A DNA stretch of 64,000 nucleotides, taken from Kushneria konosiri. Lineage in GTDB: Bacteria; Pseudomonadota; Gammaproteobacteria; Pseudomonadales; Halomonadaceae. The notes beneath the pieces were generated by a model. It was not told where the DNA came from. It did not search any database and saw nothing but the letters and a program-made list of their open reading frames with translations. The stretch covers positions 1,860,001 through 1,924,000 of the forward strand of contig NZ_CP021323.1 of assembly GCF_002155145.1 (NCBI RefSeq), given 5' to 3'. Positions 28,787 through 37,295 of this stretch are shown piece after piece; the stretch's first letter is position 1, and each line of letters begins with the position of its first letter. The position numbers and the translations under genes were made by a program.

Positions 28787-29203
28787 ATGGCCGGTCATCA
28801 CGGCAATAATCAGGAGCCCGGTGCAGCACTGGGATTCATGGGGCGACTAAGTGGCGCCATGGTCGCACCGGTCGCGGTCTATATGCTGCTTTGGCAGGTC
28901 GGCCTGCGGCTGGTTCACGAGTTTGCCGGCACTGCACAACAGGGGGTAAGGATCAGCATTTTGTCCGTGGCCATCCCGGCGCTGGGCGTGCTGGCGTCGG
29001 TGGCCATTGCCGGTCGTCGCTCCGGCGCGCTGGTGGGCGGTGGGGTCATGATGCTGTTCTTTTTATACCTCTATATCTCTTCGGCGGCGACGCTCGAATG
29101 GGGGCCACCGCTTCTGACCCTATTGGGGGTAGGCATTGCCGCGGCGCTGGCCCGTTGGTGCCCCACGATGGGCGAGGAACTCTTTGATACCTTCAAGCGC
29201 TGA
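28787..29203 (+). CDS. Small four-helix membrane protein of unknown function
   Basis: This 138-residue protein has hydrophobic segments at about 22-42, 58-78, 83-105 and 108-128 and little else. A GAGGC ribosome-binding sequence is 3-8 nt before the ATG. I do not recognise the family; it resembles the small uncharacterised inner-membrane proteins common in Halomonas. It sits alone between the fumarase terminator and the gluconate module, with about 140 bp on each side, so no functional link is supported. Confidence 0.75.
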   Translation: MAGHHGNNQEPGAALGFMGRLSGAMVAPVAVYMLLWQVGLRLVHEFAGTAQQGVRISILSVAIPALGVLASVAIAGRRSGALVGGGVMMLFFLYLYISSAATLEWGPPLLTLLGVGIAAALARWCPTMGEELFDTFKR

Positions 29204-29341
29204 ATGGGTTCAGTCTGTGCTGCATCGATATTCACCCTGAGTCTATAGACTTAAGTCTGATTCCGGGGGTGATGCCCTCCTGTAAGATGCCTCGGGTCAT
29301 AACGTTCGTTATTGGCAGGGGTTCGTTCAAGGGGATACAAG

Positions 29342-30721
29342 ATGGATGGTTGGACACAGACAATGACGGCCGGCCCCCTGCTGGGGATTGCCGCGGCGGC
29401 CGTTGCGGCACTGCTGGTACTGGTGATTCGATTCAAGCTGCATGCCTTTCTGGCACTGATTCTGGTGAGTCTGATCACGGCCTTTGCCACCGGTATTCCG
29501 GTCGATCAGATTGTGCCGACACTGGTCAACAACTTCGGCAAGACCCTGGGCGCAGTGGCCCTGCTGGTAGGCCTTGGCGCCATGCTGGGACGGCTGGTTG
29601 AAAACTCCGGCGGTGCCCGGGTACTGGCCGATCGCATGATCGAGCTGTTCGGTGAAAAGCGGGCGCCGCTGGCACTGGGTGTGGCCTCTCTTTTGATGGG
29701 CTTCCCGATCTTTTTTGATGCCGGTCTGATCGTGATGCTGCCGATCGTTTTCGCCGTCGCGCGTCGTCTCGGCGGGCCGATTCTCCTGTACGCCATTCCC
29801 ACCGCCGCGGCCTTTTCCGTCATGCACGTGTTTGTGCCGCCGCATCCGGGGCCTGTCACCGCGTCGGAACTTTACGGGGCCAACCTGGGGCTTTTGATGC
29901 TGTCCGGTCTCGTGATCGTTCTGCCCATGTGGTATCTCTCCGGCTATCTGTGGGGCAAGTTCTGCGCCAGACACTACAGCTTTCAGCTGGCCGAGAGCTT
30001 TTTTGGCGGTGCCGATGATGACGAGATCAAGAATCCGCCTTCGGTCGGTACGGTCATCAGCATGCTGCTGCTGCCGCTGGTCCTGATCTTCATGAACACC
30101 GGTCTGGATTTTCTGCGCGCCGCCGGCGTCGTCGATGCCGATCAGACCTGGTTTCAGGTGCTCTCAACGCTGGGCAGCACGCCCATTGCGCTGCTGATCT
30201 CGGTACTGGTGGCCGCCCTCGTACTGGGCAAACGCCGGGGTGAAAACGGCAGTGCGATCGAAAAGATTCTGGAAAGCTCGCTGGGCCCGATCTGCTCGGT
30301 GGTATTGATTACCGGTGCCGGCGGCATGTTCGGCGGGGTGCTGCGGGCCTCGGGTATCGGGGATGCGCTGGCGGACTCGCTGGGCAATCTGGGCCTGCCG
30401 GTGATTGTAGCGGCCTACGTGGTGGCCGTGGTCATGCGTCTGGCCCAGGGTTCGGCGACCGTGGCGCTGGTGACGGCGGCCGGTCTGATGGCGCCGGCTC
30501 TGGCGGCAGGCGATTACAGCACCATGCAGGTTATCGCGGTAACGCTGGCCACGGCGGCGGGCTCGGTCTTTGCCGGCCACGTCAACGATTCCGGCTTCTG
30601 GCTGGTTGGACGTCTGCTGGGCATGGATGTGCGCAACACGCTCAAGACATGGACCGTTCAGCAGACCATTGAGTCACTGGTCGGCTTCGTTCTGGCCTAC
30701 ATCATGTTCATTATTTTCTAG
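29342..30721 (+). CDS. GntP-family gluconate/idonate permease
   Basis: This 459-residue proton symporter of the GntP family has about 12-14 membrane segments. Family motifs seen are LVGLGAMLGRLVENSGGARVLADRM, quoted in part as GLGAMLGRLVENSGGA, MGFPIFFDAGLIVM, PTAAAFSVMHVFVPPHPGP, GAGGMFGGVLRASGIG and MRLAQGSATVALVTAAG. The ATG at 29342 with AGGGG upstream is chosen over one 30 nt earlier. It is the first gene of a module with an SDR and an MDR dehydrogenase, so gluconate, idonate or a ketogluconate is the likely cargo. The SDR start is 11 nt after its stop. Confidence 0.95.
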   Translation: MDGWTQTMTAGPLLGIAAAAVAALLVLVIRFKLHAFLALILVSLITAFATGIPVDQIVPTLVNNFGKTLGAVALLVGLGAMLGRLVENSGGARVLADRMIELFGEKRAPLALGVASLLMGFPIFFDAGLIVMLPIVFAVARRLGGPILLYAIPTAAAFSVMHVFVPPHPGPVTASELYGANLGLLMLSGLVIVLPMWYLSGYLWGKFCARHYSFQLAESFFGGADDDEIKNPPSVGTVISMLLLPLVLIFMNTGLDFLRAAGVVDADQTWFQVLSTLGSTPIALLISVLVAALVLGKRRGENGSAIEKILESSLGPICSVVLITGAGGMFGGVLRASGIGDALADSLGNLGLPVIVAAYVVAVVMRLAQGSATVALVTAAGLMAPALAAGDYSTMQVIAVTLATAAGSVFAGHVNDSGFWLVGRLLGMDVRNTLKTWTVQQTIESLVGFVLAYIMFIIF

Positions 30722-30732
30722 AGGACGCTTTC

Positions 30733-31503
30733 ATGGCGGTTAACCCGTTTGACATCAAGGGAAAGCTGGCACTGATTACCGGCTCCTCACGTGGCCTGGG
30801 CTTTGCCCTGGCTCAGGGGCTTGCCGAGCAGGGGGCCCGCGTCATCATTCACGGACGCAATGAAGAGACGGTCCAGCAGGCGGTGCAGGCCATTGTGGAG
30901 GCTACCGGTGCCGAAGCGTTCGGGGTGACCTTTGATGTCACCCGCAGCGACGAGGTCAAAACGGCGCTGACCGATCTGATCGAGACCCATGGGGTGCCGG
31001 AGATCCTGGTCAACAACGCAGGCCTCCAGCGCCGGGCGCCGTTTACCGAGTTTGACCCGGCCGACTGGGACGCGGTCATTGCCACCAACCTCTCCAGCGC
31101 GTTCTACGTGTCCAGCGCGCTGGGACGTCACATGGCCGAGCGCGGTCATGGCAAGATCGTCAACATCGGCTCGGTGCAGTCGTTGCTGGCGCGCCAGACG
31201 ATCGTGCCCTATTCGGCCTCCAAGGGGGGCGTGGCGATGCTGACCAAGGGCATGGCGGCGGATCTGGCGCGCTTTAATATCCAGGTGAACTGCATCTCAC
31301 CGGGGTATTTCAAGACCGACATGAATACGGCGCTGTGGCAGGACGAGGCGTTCAATAGCTGGGTCGAGAATCGCACACCGGCGCAGCGCTGGGGCAATGT
31401 CCAGGAGCTGGTCGGTACGCTGCTTTATTTCTGCTCGGATGCCTCGAGCTTTGTCTCGGGTCAGAACATCTTCGTGGATGGCGGCATGACCTCGGTGGTC
31501 TGA
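30733..31503 (+). CDS. idnO: SDR oxidoreductase, probable gluconate 5-dehydrogenase (IdnO-like)
   Basis: This 256-residue short-chain dehydrogenase would reduce 5-ketogluconate to gluconate. It has the cofactor motif TGSSRGLGFA, NNAG (residues 92-95 region), catalytic Ser in NIGSVQSLL, and YSASK with the Tyr and Lys. The opening NPFDIKGKLALITGSSRGLG and the VNCISPGYFKTDMN loop fit the IdnO/Gno group. GAGGA precedes the ATG. It lies in an operon with the GntP permease, and a terminator separates it from the idonate dehydrogenase-like gene. Specificity is inferred from context. Confidence 0.88.
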   Translation: MAVNPFDIKGKLALITGSSRGLGFALAQGLAEQGARVIIHGRNEETVQQAVQAIVEATGAEAFGVTFDVTRSDEVKTALTDLIETHGVPEILVNNAGLQRRAPFTEFDPADWDAVIATNLSSAFYVSSALGRHMAERGHGKIVNIGSVQSLLARQTIVPYSASKGGVAMLTKGMAADLARFNIQVNCISPGYFKTDMNTALWQDEAFNSWVENRTPAQRWGNVQELVGTLLYFCSDASSFVSGQNIFVDGGMTSVV

Positions 31504-31510
31504 GTTGCCA

Positions 31511-31539
31511 GCAGGGGCCTTCGGGCCCCTGCATTGTTT
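31511..31539 (+). terminator. Terminator between idnO-like and idnD-like genes
   Basis: GCAGGGGCC-TTCG-GGCCCCTGC: a 9-bp stem closed by a TTCG tetraloop, with a T-rich tail (ATTGTTTG). It could reduce transcription into the next dehydrogenase gene. Confidence 0.75.
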
Positions 31540-31576
31540 GTGTCATCCAATTTTTTGCCTGTAACGGAGCATGACG

Positions 31577-32602
31577 ATGAAAGCACTGGTCATTCATGGC
31601 AAGCAGGATCTGCGCGAGCAGGAGTGGGCCACCCCCGAGCCGCAGGACGGTCAGGTGCGTGTGCGTATTGCCTGGGGCGGTATCTGTGGCTCCGATCTTC
31701 ATTACTATCACGAAGGGGCCAATGGCGCCTTTGTGGTGCGCGAACCCCTGATTCCGGGCCATGAGCTCTCGGGCACCGTTGATCTCGATCCTTCCGGCGA
31801 GCTGGCGCCGGGTACGCCGGTGACCTTCCACCCGGCGACCTTCGGTGAGTGCCAGCCGGGGCTCGAGGAGCTGCCACACCTGTGGCCGAAGGGCGCCTAT
31901 CTGGGTTCGGCCTCGACCACGCCTCACACTCAGGGGGGCATGAGCGAATACCTGGTGGTCACACGCGGCATGATTCGCGTACTGCCCGAAGGGCTCTCGC
32001 TCAAGCGCGCTGCGCTGACAGAGCCATTGGCCGTGGCCCTGCATGGCATCAACGTGGCCGGCGGTGTCGAAGGCAAGCGGGTACTGGTGTGCGGCTCCGG
32101 CCCGATCGGGCTTCTGACCGCTGCCGCCGCACTGGCGAAGGGCGCGCGTGAAGTCACCGCCACGGACGTTTTTGAAGGGCCGCTTGAGCGTGCCCGCGGG
32201 CTTGGTGTCCATCACACCATTCGCATCGGTGAGCAGACACCGGATGCCGAAGCCTATGATGTGGCGCTGGAGTGCTCCGGTGTGCCGGCCTCGATTGATA
32301 CCGCCATTCGCGCCGTGCGCCGGGCCGGTATCATCGCCCAGATCGGCATGATGGGCGCCGGCCCCCAGCCGCTGGAGCTGGCCATGCTGATCTCGAAGGA
32401 GATTCAACTGCGTGGCTGCTTCCGGTTCAATCAGGAAGTCGACGAGGCCATCGAGCTGCTCGCGCGTGATGACCGCTTTGACCAGGTCATCACCCACGAA
32501 GTGCCGGCCGATCGAGCCGTGGACGCCTTTGCCACCGCAAAGGATGCCCAGGTGTCCGGCAAGGTGCTGGTCAGCCTCTGGCCTCAGCAGCAAGGCACTT
32601 AA
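31577..32602 (+). CDS. idnD: Zinc-type alcohol dehydrogenase, probable L-idonate 5-dehydrogenase
   Basis: This 341-residue medium-chain dehydrogenase would oxidise L-idonate to 5-ketogluconate. Catalytic zinc ligands are visible: C37 in GGICGSDLHY and H62-E63 in PGHE. The Rossmann motif VCGSGPIGLL is present. The start at 31577 is chosen because GGAG lies 7 nt upstream, versus 1 nt for the ATG at 31571. The structural-zinc lobe, which in E. coli IdnD has four cysteines, holds a single Cys here (HPATFGECQPG), so this protein probably lacks the second zinc. It shares the gluconate/idonate module with GntP and the SDR. Other polyol substrates are possible. Confidence 0.85.
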   Translation: MKALVIHGKQDLREQEWATPEPQDGQVRVRIAWGGICGSDLHYYHEGANGAFVVREPLIPGHELSGTVDLDPSGELAPGTPVTFHPATFGECQPGLEELPHLWPKGAYLGSASTTPHTQGGMSEYLVVTRGMIRVLPEGLSLKRAALTEPLAVALHGINVAGGVEGKRVLVCGSGPIGLLTAAAALAKGAREVTATDVFEGPLERARGLGVHHTIRIGEQTPDAEAYDVALECSGVPASIDTAIRAVRRAGIIAQIGMMGAGPQPLELAMLISKEIQLRGCFRFNQEVDEAIELLARDDRFDQVITHEVPADRAVDAFATAKDAQVSGKVLVSLWPQQQGT

Positions 32603-32629
32603 AAGACAGGCGTCGCACAGGAGAACGAG

Positions 32630-33595
32630 ATGCATATTGTCATTACCGACTGTGACCACGACAGTGTCGCGATCGAACGCGACGCCGTTGAGGCCGCCGG
32701 TGGCCGTCTAACGCTGTGTCAGGACATCACGCCCGAGGGCATTATCGACAATGCTCGTGATGCCCAGGGGCTGATCGTGCAGTACGGCCGTATCACCGAT
32801 GAGGTGCTCTCGGCGCTGCCCGAATTGCGCGTGGTGTCGCGCTATGGGGTCGGGGTGGATACCGTCGACGTTGAGGCGGCCACCCGTCACGGGGTGGCGG
32901 TGTGCAATGTGCCGGACTACGGCACCGAGGCCGTCTCGGATCATGCGATCACGCTCGCACTTGCCGTACTGCGCGACGTCACCGGACTGGATCGACGCCT
33001 TCGTGAAGGTCAGCCATCACTGGGACCGGCGCAGCCGATCTTTCAGCTGCGCGGGCGTCGCTTCGGTGTGGTGGGCGCCGGCGCCATTGGTATGGCGACG
33101 GCGCACAAGGCGGCAGGACTGGGTTTTGAGGTCATGCTCAGTGATCCGCGACTGACGCCGGGGGAAACCACGCCCGAAGGCTTCACGGTAGTGTCCTTCG
33201 AGGATCTGCTGGCCTTGTCACAGGTGGTGTCACTGCACCTGCCGCTGATCGAGCAGACCCATCACTTGATTGATGCGGCGGCGCTGGGTGCCATGCGCGA
33301 GGATGCCATCCTGATCAATACCGCCCGCGGCGGTGTGGTAGACACCGAGGCGCTGGTCGAGGCGCTCTCGCAGGGGCGTCTGATGGGGGCAGGCCTTGAC
33401 GTGCTGGAGGAAGAACCGCTGGCCGTGGATCATCCGCTGACCCGCCTCGAGCGTGTGATTCTCACCCCGCACGCCGGGTTTTATACCGAGGAGTCCTACG
33501 CCGAGCTCAAGGCGCGTACGGTGCAAAACGCCGTGGACGTTATTGCCGGCAGGCGTCCGCGCAACATTCTCAATCCGGAAGTGCTGCACGGATAA
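32630..33595 (+). CDS. D-isomer-specific 2-hydroxyacid dehydrogenase (CtBP group)
   Basis: This 321-residue NAD(P)H-dependent enzyme reduces a 2-keto acid to the D-hydroxy acid. Visible are GVGVDTVDVEAA, the NAD motif VGAGAIGMATA, the catalytic Arg in INTARGGVV, the Glu in DVLEEEPL and the catalytic His in LTPHAGFYTEES. The sequence fits the C-terminal-binding-protein-like bacterial group. AGGAGA precedes the ATG, and it follows the idonate dehydrogenase by 27 nt. In this setting 2-ketogluconate or hydroxypyruvate/glyoxylate reduction is plausible. A terminator ends the operon. Confidence 0.88.
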   Translation: MHIVITDCDHDSVAIERDAVEAAGGRLTLCQDITPEGIIDNARDAQGLIVQYGRITDEVLSALPELRVVSRYGVGVDTVDVEAATRHGVAVCNVPDYGTEAVSDHAITLALAVLRDVTGLDRRLREGQPSLGPAQPIFQLRGRRFGVVGAGAIGMATAHKAAGLGFEVMLSDPRLTPGETTPEGFTVVSFEDLLALSQVVSLHLPLIEQTHHLIDAAALGAMREDAILINTARGGVVDTEALVEALSQGRLMGAGLDVLEEEPLAVDHPLTRLERVILTPHAGFYTEESYAELKARTVQNAVDVIAGRRPRNILNPEVLHG

Positions 33596-33622
33596 GGTCT
33601 CATCACAAGCATCAGTAAAATT

Positions 33623-33655
33623 GCGGAGAAATGCCCGGCGCTTCTCCGCTTTTTT
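33623..33655 (+). terminator. Terminator of the gluconate/idonate module
   Basis: GCGGAGAA / TTCTCCGC stem followed by six T, 27 nt after the hydroxyacid dehydrogenase stop. Confidence 0.88.
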
Positions 33656-33791
33656 ATATCCCTTCCCATCGTATACCTCGCACCAATGACATCGATAGCT
33701 TGCGTGACCCTCAATCCTTGCCATGCTGTTAGCCGGCTAATTCAAATGACGGCGGATAAGCCGGTCGTCATGTCGACGAGGAGGGCATGTC

Positions 33792-34778
33792 ATGGACTAC
33801 CGCAATCTGGGCCGCACCGGGCTCAAGGTATCACCGCTATGTCTGGGCACCATGACCTATGGCACGCCACAGTGGCGCGACTGGGTACTGGATGACCAGC
33901 AAAGCCGACCGTTCATTCAGCAGGCGCTCGATGCCGGTATCAACTTTTTCGATACCGCTGATATGTACTCCGACGGTGCCTCCGAAGAGGTCGTGGGGCG
34001 AGCGCTCAGGGATTTTGCCCGCCGTGAGGAAGTGGTACTGGCCACCAAGGTCTATAACCCGACCGGCAACAAAACGCCCAACGAGCAGGGGCTGTCACGC
34101 AAGCATATTCATCATGCCATTGATGCCTCACTTACCCGGCTGGGGATGGATTACGTCGATCTCTATCAGACCCATCGCTGGGACTACGACACGCCCATCG
34201 AGGAGACCATGGAAGCGCTGCACGAGGTCGTCAAGGCCGGCAAGGCGCGCTACATCGGTGCCTCAAGCATGCACGCCTAGCAGTTCGCGAAAGCACAGCA
34301 CATCGCCGAGAAAAACGGCTGGACGTCATTTTCTACCATGCAGCCGATGGTCAATCTCATCTATCGCGAGGAAGAACGCGAGATGATTCCTCAGTGCCTC
34401 GATCAGGGCGTAGGGGTCATCCCCTGGAGTCCGCTGGCGCGTGGTATCCTGGCTGGCAGCAAGCCGGTGGGCGGTCAGGGTCAGACCACGCGTGCCAGAA
34501 GCGATGAGCAGATGCGGGCATGGAATCTGGGACTTGAGCGGGATACGCCGGTCATCGAGGCATTACACGATGTGGCCGAGGCGCGAGGGGCATCCCCGGC
34601 GCAGGTCGCGCTGGCCTGGCTGTTGCAAAAGCCCGGTATTACGGCGCCAATCGTGGGCGCCAGCAAGTCCCATCACATGGATCAGGCCCTCGGGGCGCTC
34701 GAGATCACGTTAAGCGAGGCCGAGGTCGAACAGCTCGAGTCCCCCTACGTGCCTCACGAGGTGGTCGGCTTCGTATAA
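33792..34778 (+). pseudogene. Aldo/keto reductase (YajO-like) interrupted by an in-frame TAG
   Basis: The frame 33792-34778 encodes a full-length AKR of about 328 codons but has a TAG at 34278-34280 (codon 163). Before it are the AKR signature (FDTADMYSDGASEEVVG), the lysine strand (LATKVYNPTG) and TH (LYQTHRWDYDT). After it the same frame continues with QFAKAQHIAEKNGWTSF and finishes normally (ITAPIVGASK). In relatives such as YajO this site reads AWQFAKAL, so TGG (Trp) became TAG. GGAGGG precedes the ATG. Either the gene is newly inactivated, a suppressor reads the stop, or the base is a sequencing error. Otherwise it would be an NADPH-dependent carbonyl reductase. Confidence 0.9.
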
Positions 34779-34810
34779 ATCACACTACTTCGATGACATC
34801 GTGTTGACAC

Positions 34811-34840
34811 AAAAGCCCCGGCGCCTGCCGGGGCTTTTGT
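34811..34840 (+). terminator. Terminator after the aldo/keto reductase gene
   Basis: AAAAGCCCCGGC / GCCGGGGCTTTT stem with a 4-nt loop, 33 nt after the stop. Confidence 0.9.
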
Positions 34841-34888
34841 GTGTGTCATCTGACAGGTTACCTGAAGGTGACAGGCGGGCGTGCGGAT

Positions 34889-34919
34889 AAAAAAACGACG
34901 CCTGCAGGCGTCGTTTTTT
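34889..34919 (-). terminator. Terminator of the DUF3618 operon
   Basis: AAAACGACGCCTG / CAGGCGTCGTTTT is a near-perfect palindromic hairpin with A and T runs on both sides, 24 nt beyond the DUF3618 gene stop. It can act in both directions. Confidence 0.88.
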
Positions 34920-34942
34920 ACCGATTCACATCAGCGGGGCAA

Positions 34943-35968
34943 CTACCGGGGAGTGTTGCCCGGCACATGATCCGTTGAAGTGCTGCCAAAGCGCGGCTCG
35001 CGATCACTGCTGTCTGAAGACGACGGGCCGTGATTGCTCGACGACGGGCTGCTCGATGACGATGCGTGACGATCACTTGAGGACTGCTGATCAGTGCTGC
35101 CTGAATCGTTGCTATCGGAAGTGCGCTTGTCTGCTTCTTCCTGCGCCTTTTCACTGGCGCGTTCCATTTGCTCGGAGCCCATCTCGCTGGCGCGATCGAC
35201 CAGCTGATCGCGGGTATCGCCCATGGCTCGTCGTTCGGCACGCGAGGCAGGGAGAAGCGAGCCCAGCAACGCACCGGCGGCCAGACCCAGAGCGCCGGCG
35301 GCGACCGGGTTATCATGCGCCATGTCGCTCAGCCATGAGCCGGTGTCACGCGCCCTGGAGGAGGCACTGTGAAGGCGATCGCTCGAGCCCTGCTTCATGC
35401 GATGCATTCGGTCACCGGCACCGCTTTTCATGTTGCGCGCCCGATCACCGGCCCCATGCAGGGCATCACTGGCGCGCTGGCCCACCCCGCCACTGCTGCT
35501 TTGGGAGGCGCTTTCGCGACGGTACTGATCAACGGACTCGCCTTCGCTGTAAAGCGGCTCATCAAAAAGCGGTTCGTCGTAGAGCTCATCATATTCGTGC
35601 GTCTGCGGGGTGGTTTCAGCCGCTGCGTGACGCGCCTGTTTCTGACGCTTGTCGTTAAAATGGTTCGGCACACTGCCACGGCCTGAACCTGAATTGCTGG
35701 AGTAGATCAGCCAGCTGATGCCGACGCCGATCAGCGCGGCCGGCATCGGGTTATCCCGTACCGAACGTCCCAGGTTGGAGAAATAATCCCGGGCGGAATC
35801 ACTTTTCACGTATTCCATGGCGCTGTGCATCATGCTGTCGGAAGAAAAACGCTCCTGGAAATCGCTGAGCGTGTCATCCAGATGAGAGCGGGTCCTGTTG
35901 ATATCGGCCTCGATCTCTTCGGGGCTGCGAGTATCCTGCTGATCCTGATTCTGGTCCTGATCGCTCAT
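34943..35968 (-). CDS. DUF3618-domain membrane-associated protein
   Basis: This 341-residue protein opens with the DUF3618 signature RSPEEIEADINRTRSHLDDTLSDF (residues about 14-37), followed by a short hydrophobic segment (NPMPAALIGVGISWLIY). A low-complexity Ser/Arg/Met region holds repeated GDRMHRMK-like units. A second glycine-rich hydrophobic segment follows (PVAAGALGLAAGALLGSLLP) and the tail is Ser-rich. The ATG overlaps the stop of the upstream holin-like gene (ATGA) with GAGGAGA 7 nt upstream. The function is unknown; DUF3618 genes often accompany holin-like DUF1469 genes and are linked to envelope stress. It is the last gene of a three-gene operon. Confidence 0.85.
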   Translation of the reverse strand: MSDQDQNQDQQDTRSPEEIEADINRTRSHLDDTLSDFQERFSSDSMMHSAMEYVKSDSARDYFSNLGRSVRDNPMPAALIGVGISWLIYSSNSGSGRGSVPNHFNDKRQKQARHAAAETTPQTHEYDELYDEPLFDEPLYSEGESVDQYRRESASQSSSGGVGQRASDALHGAGDRARNMKSGAGDRMHRMKQGSSDRLHSASSRARDTGSWLSDMAHDNPVAAGALGLAAGALLGSLLPASRAERRAMGDTRDQLVDRASEMGSEQMERASEKAQEEADKRTSDSNDSGSTDQQSSSDRHASSSSSPSSSNHGPSSSDSSDREPRFGSTSTDHVPGNTPR

Positions 35969-36437
35969 TGCTTGTTCTCCTCATCCTTGTGGCGGCCGGC
36001 ATGTTCCTTGAGCATGGACTGATCCTGCTGCAGGTTGTCCATGGTGCGATCCGGCGTCATGGCCTGTGTGCTCAGCGTATCTCTGGCCTTTTTCATCATG
36101 CTCATGCCGATCAGGGCGACAATCCCCCCACGATCAGGGCCGACAGCCACGGGGCCAGCACATGACTGAGACCCAGTACGGCAGCGGCCAGCAATACCAG
36201 AAGGCCCGCATTGAGTACGGCACCTGCGACCACCATGGAGGCAATTGCAGCACCGGCCCGCTTGATGTTCTGCTGCATCTCGGCCTTGCCGAGTGCAATC
36301 TCCTGTCTTACTAGGGTAGTCACGTCATTGAGCAGCGAAGAGAGCATGCCTACCATGCCGCGCGATTCACCGCTGTCTTCCTCGCTGTGTCGGCGCTCTT
36401 CGATGCTGGGGTCTTTATGACCAGAAGGTTGTGTCAT
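35965..36437 (-). pseudogene. Phage-holin-like DUF1469 protein with a one-base frameshift
   Basis: The first frame (36437 to 36111) has an acidic N terminus, an amphipathic helix (LLNDVTTLVRQEIALGKAEM) and two membrane helices, then hits a stop after ALIVGG. The following residues of the family (VALIGMSMMKKARDTL) continue in the next frame to the stop at 35965. The break lies at a run of six C on the plus strand (36124-36129). A seventh base would restore VGGIVALIG and one 157-residue protein. The restored stop overlaps the DUF3618 start as ATGA, which supports an originally intact coding frame. GGGAGAG is 8 nt before the ATG. It is either a sequencing error or a switchable homopolymer tract. 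Confidence 0.85.
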
Positions 36438-36509
36438 GATCGAACTCTCCCTGTTGATCCGAACAATACAAGATGGTGTGCCTGTCGGGTGGCCCGACCA
36501 GGGACGTGA

Positions 36510-36962
36510 TCAGCGATTGGAGCTTTTCAGAAAACGCGACAGCAAAAAGCCGCCTGCGACCATGCCACCGATAAACAGCGCCGGTTCACGGCGAGAGAAA
36601 TCCTGCGCCTGTTTCAACAGTGATTCGCTGTTTTCGTCGCGTAGACGGTCGGCAAGCGTGTCGGTTCGATCGGCCAGCCGATAGGTATAGTCCGCCAGCG
36701 AGACCTGATCCTGATCCTTGAACTGCATGGCCATGCTGCGTACGGCTTCAGAGAAGTTCGAGATATAGTCGGCAACAAAACCCTTCTGGGCATCAGCACG
36801 CCTCAGGGCTTCCTCACGGGCCCGATCGGCGGTTTCCCTTGCCTTCTGCTGCGCCTGCTCCCTGTTTTGCCGAGCCTGGTCGCTGCCCTGCGATCCACCA
36901 GTGCCATTGTTGCTCTGCTGGCGGTTATCGCCATGCATGAAACGGTCATCCGTGTCGCTCAT
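36510..36962 (-). CDS. Small membrane-anchored helical protein of envelope operon
   Basis: This 150-residue protein has a Gln/Asn/Arg-rich N terminus and a long charged helix with Arg/Gln/Glu repeats (about 30-65, QNREQAQQKARETADRAREEA). A second helical region follows (SEAVRSMAMQFKDQDQVSLADYTYRLADRTDTLADRL), and a single C-terminal membrane segment ends PALFIGGMVAGGFLLSRFLKSS. The ATG at 36962 is chosen because AAGGTG lies 6 nt upstream; an earlier start at 37001 would add a non-conserved stretch. It is the first gene of the operon with the holin-like and DUF3618 genes. The family is not named with certainty and the function is unknown. Confidence 0.8.
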   Translation of the reverse strand: MSDTDDRFMHGDNRQQSNNGTGGSQGSDQARQNREQAQQKARETADRAREEALRRADAQKGFVADYISNFSEAVRSMAMQFKDQDQVSLADYTYRLADRTDTLADRLRDENSESLLKQAQDFSRREPALFIGGMVAGGFLLSRFLKSSNR

Positions 36963-37295
36963 GATGTGCACCTTAAAACCAGTAAATTTAATCTGAATCA
37001 AGAATGTCGAGAGACTCGAATTTTCTCTTCAACGCCTGCCTTGAAACAGTAGATTGCAGCAGCACATCGTCAAGGTGACTGATACCAATGACACTATTAT
37101 CCGCCCGGAAATGCGGTTATTAATGGTTAAATCATGCTTCATGTTAAGAAACATGTGGCGCGGTGGTCGCAGGCAACAAAGGCCGTTATGACGGGGCGAT
37201 GGCGAAAAAAAAGGGTAGGGGACCGAATATAAAAGGCTGTGTTTTTATTTCGAATAAAGAAAATGAAGGACCTTTTATTTTTCAGTAACTGCTCG
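36963..37295. other. AT-rich intergenic region
   Basis: About 330 bp, clearly richer in A/T than its surroundings, between the start of the envelope operon and the end of the TetR gene. It should hold the promoter of the minus-strand operon. No gene, RNA or clear operator is visible. Confidence 0.6.

Noticed and set aside
34278-34280. TAG read as pyrrolysine
   Set aside because: Relatives have Trp at this site, no pyrrolysine genes are seen, and pyrrolysine use is essentially confined to methylamine methyltransferases of other lineages.
36124-36129. Programmed ribosomal frameshift in the holin-like gene
   Set aside because: The run alone could be slippery, but no stimulating structure was seen and two other genes show the same one-base loss, so error or mutation is more likely.
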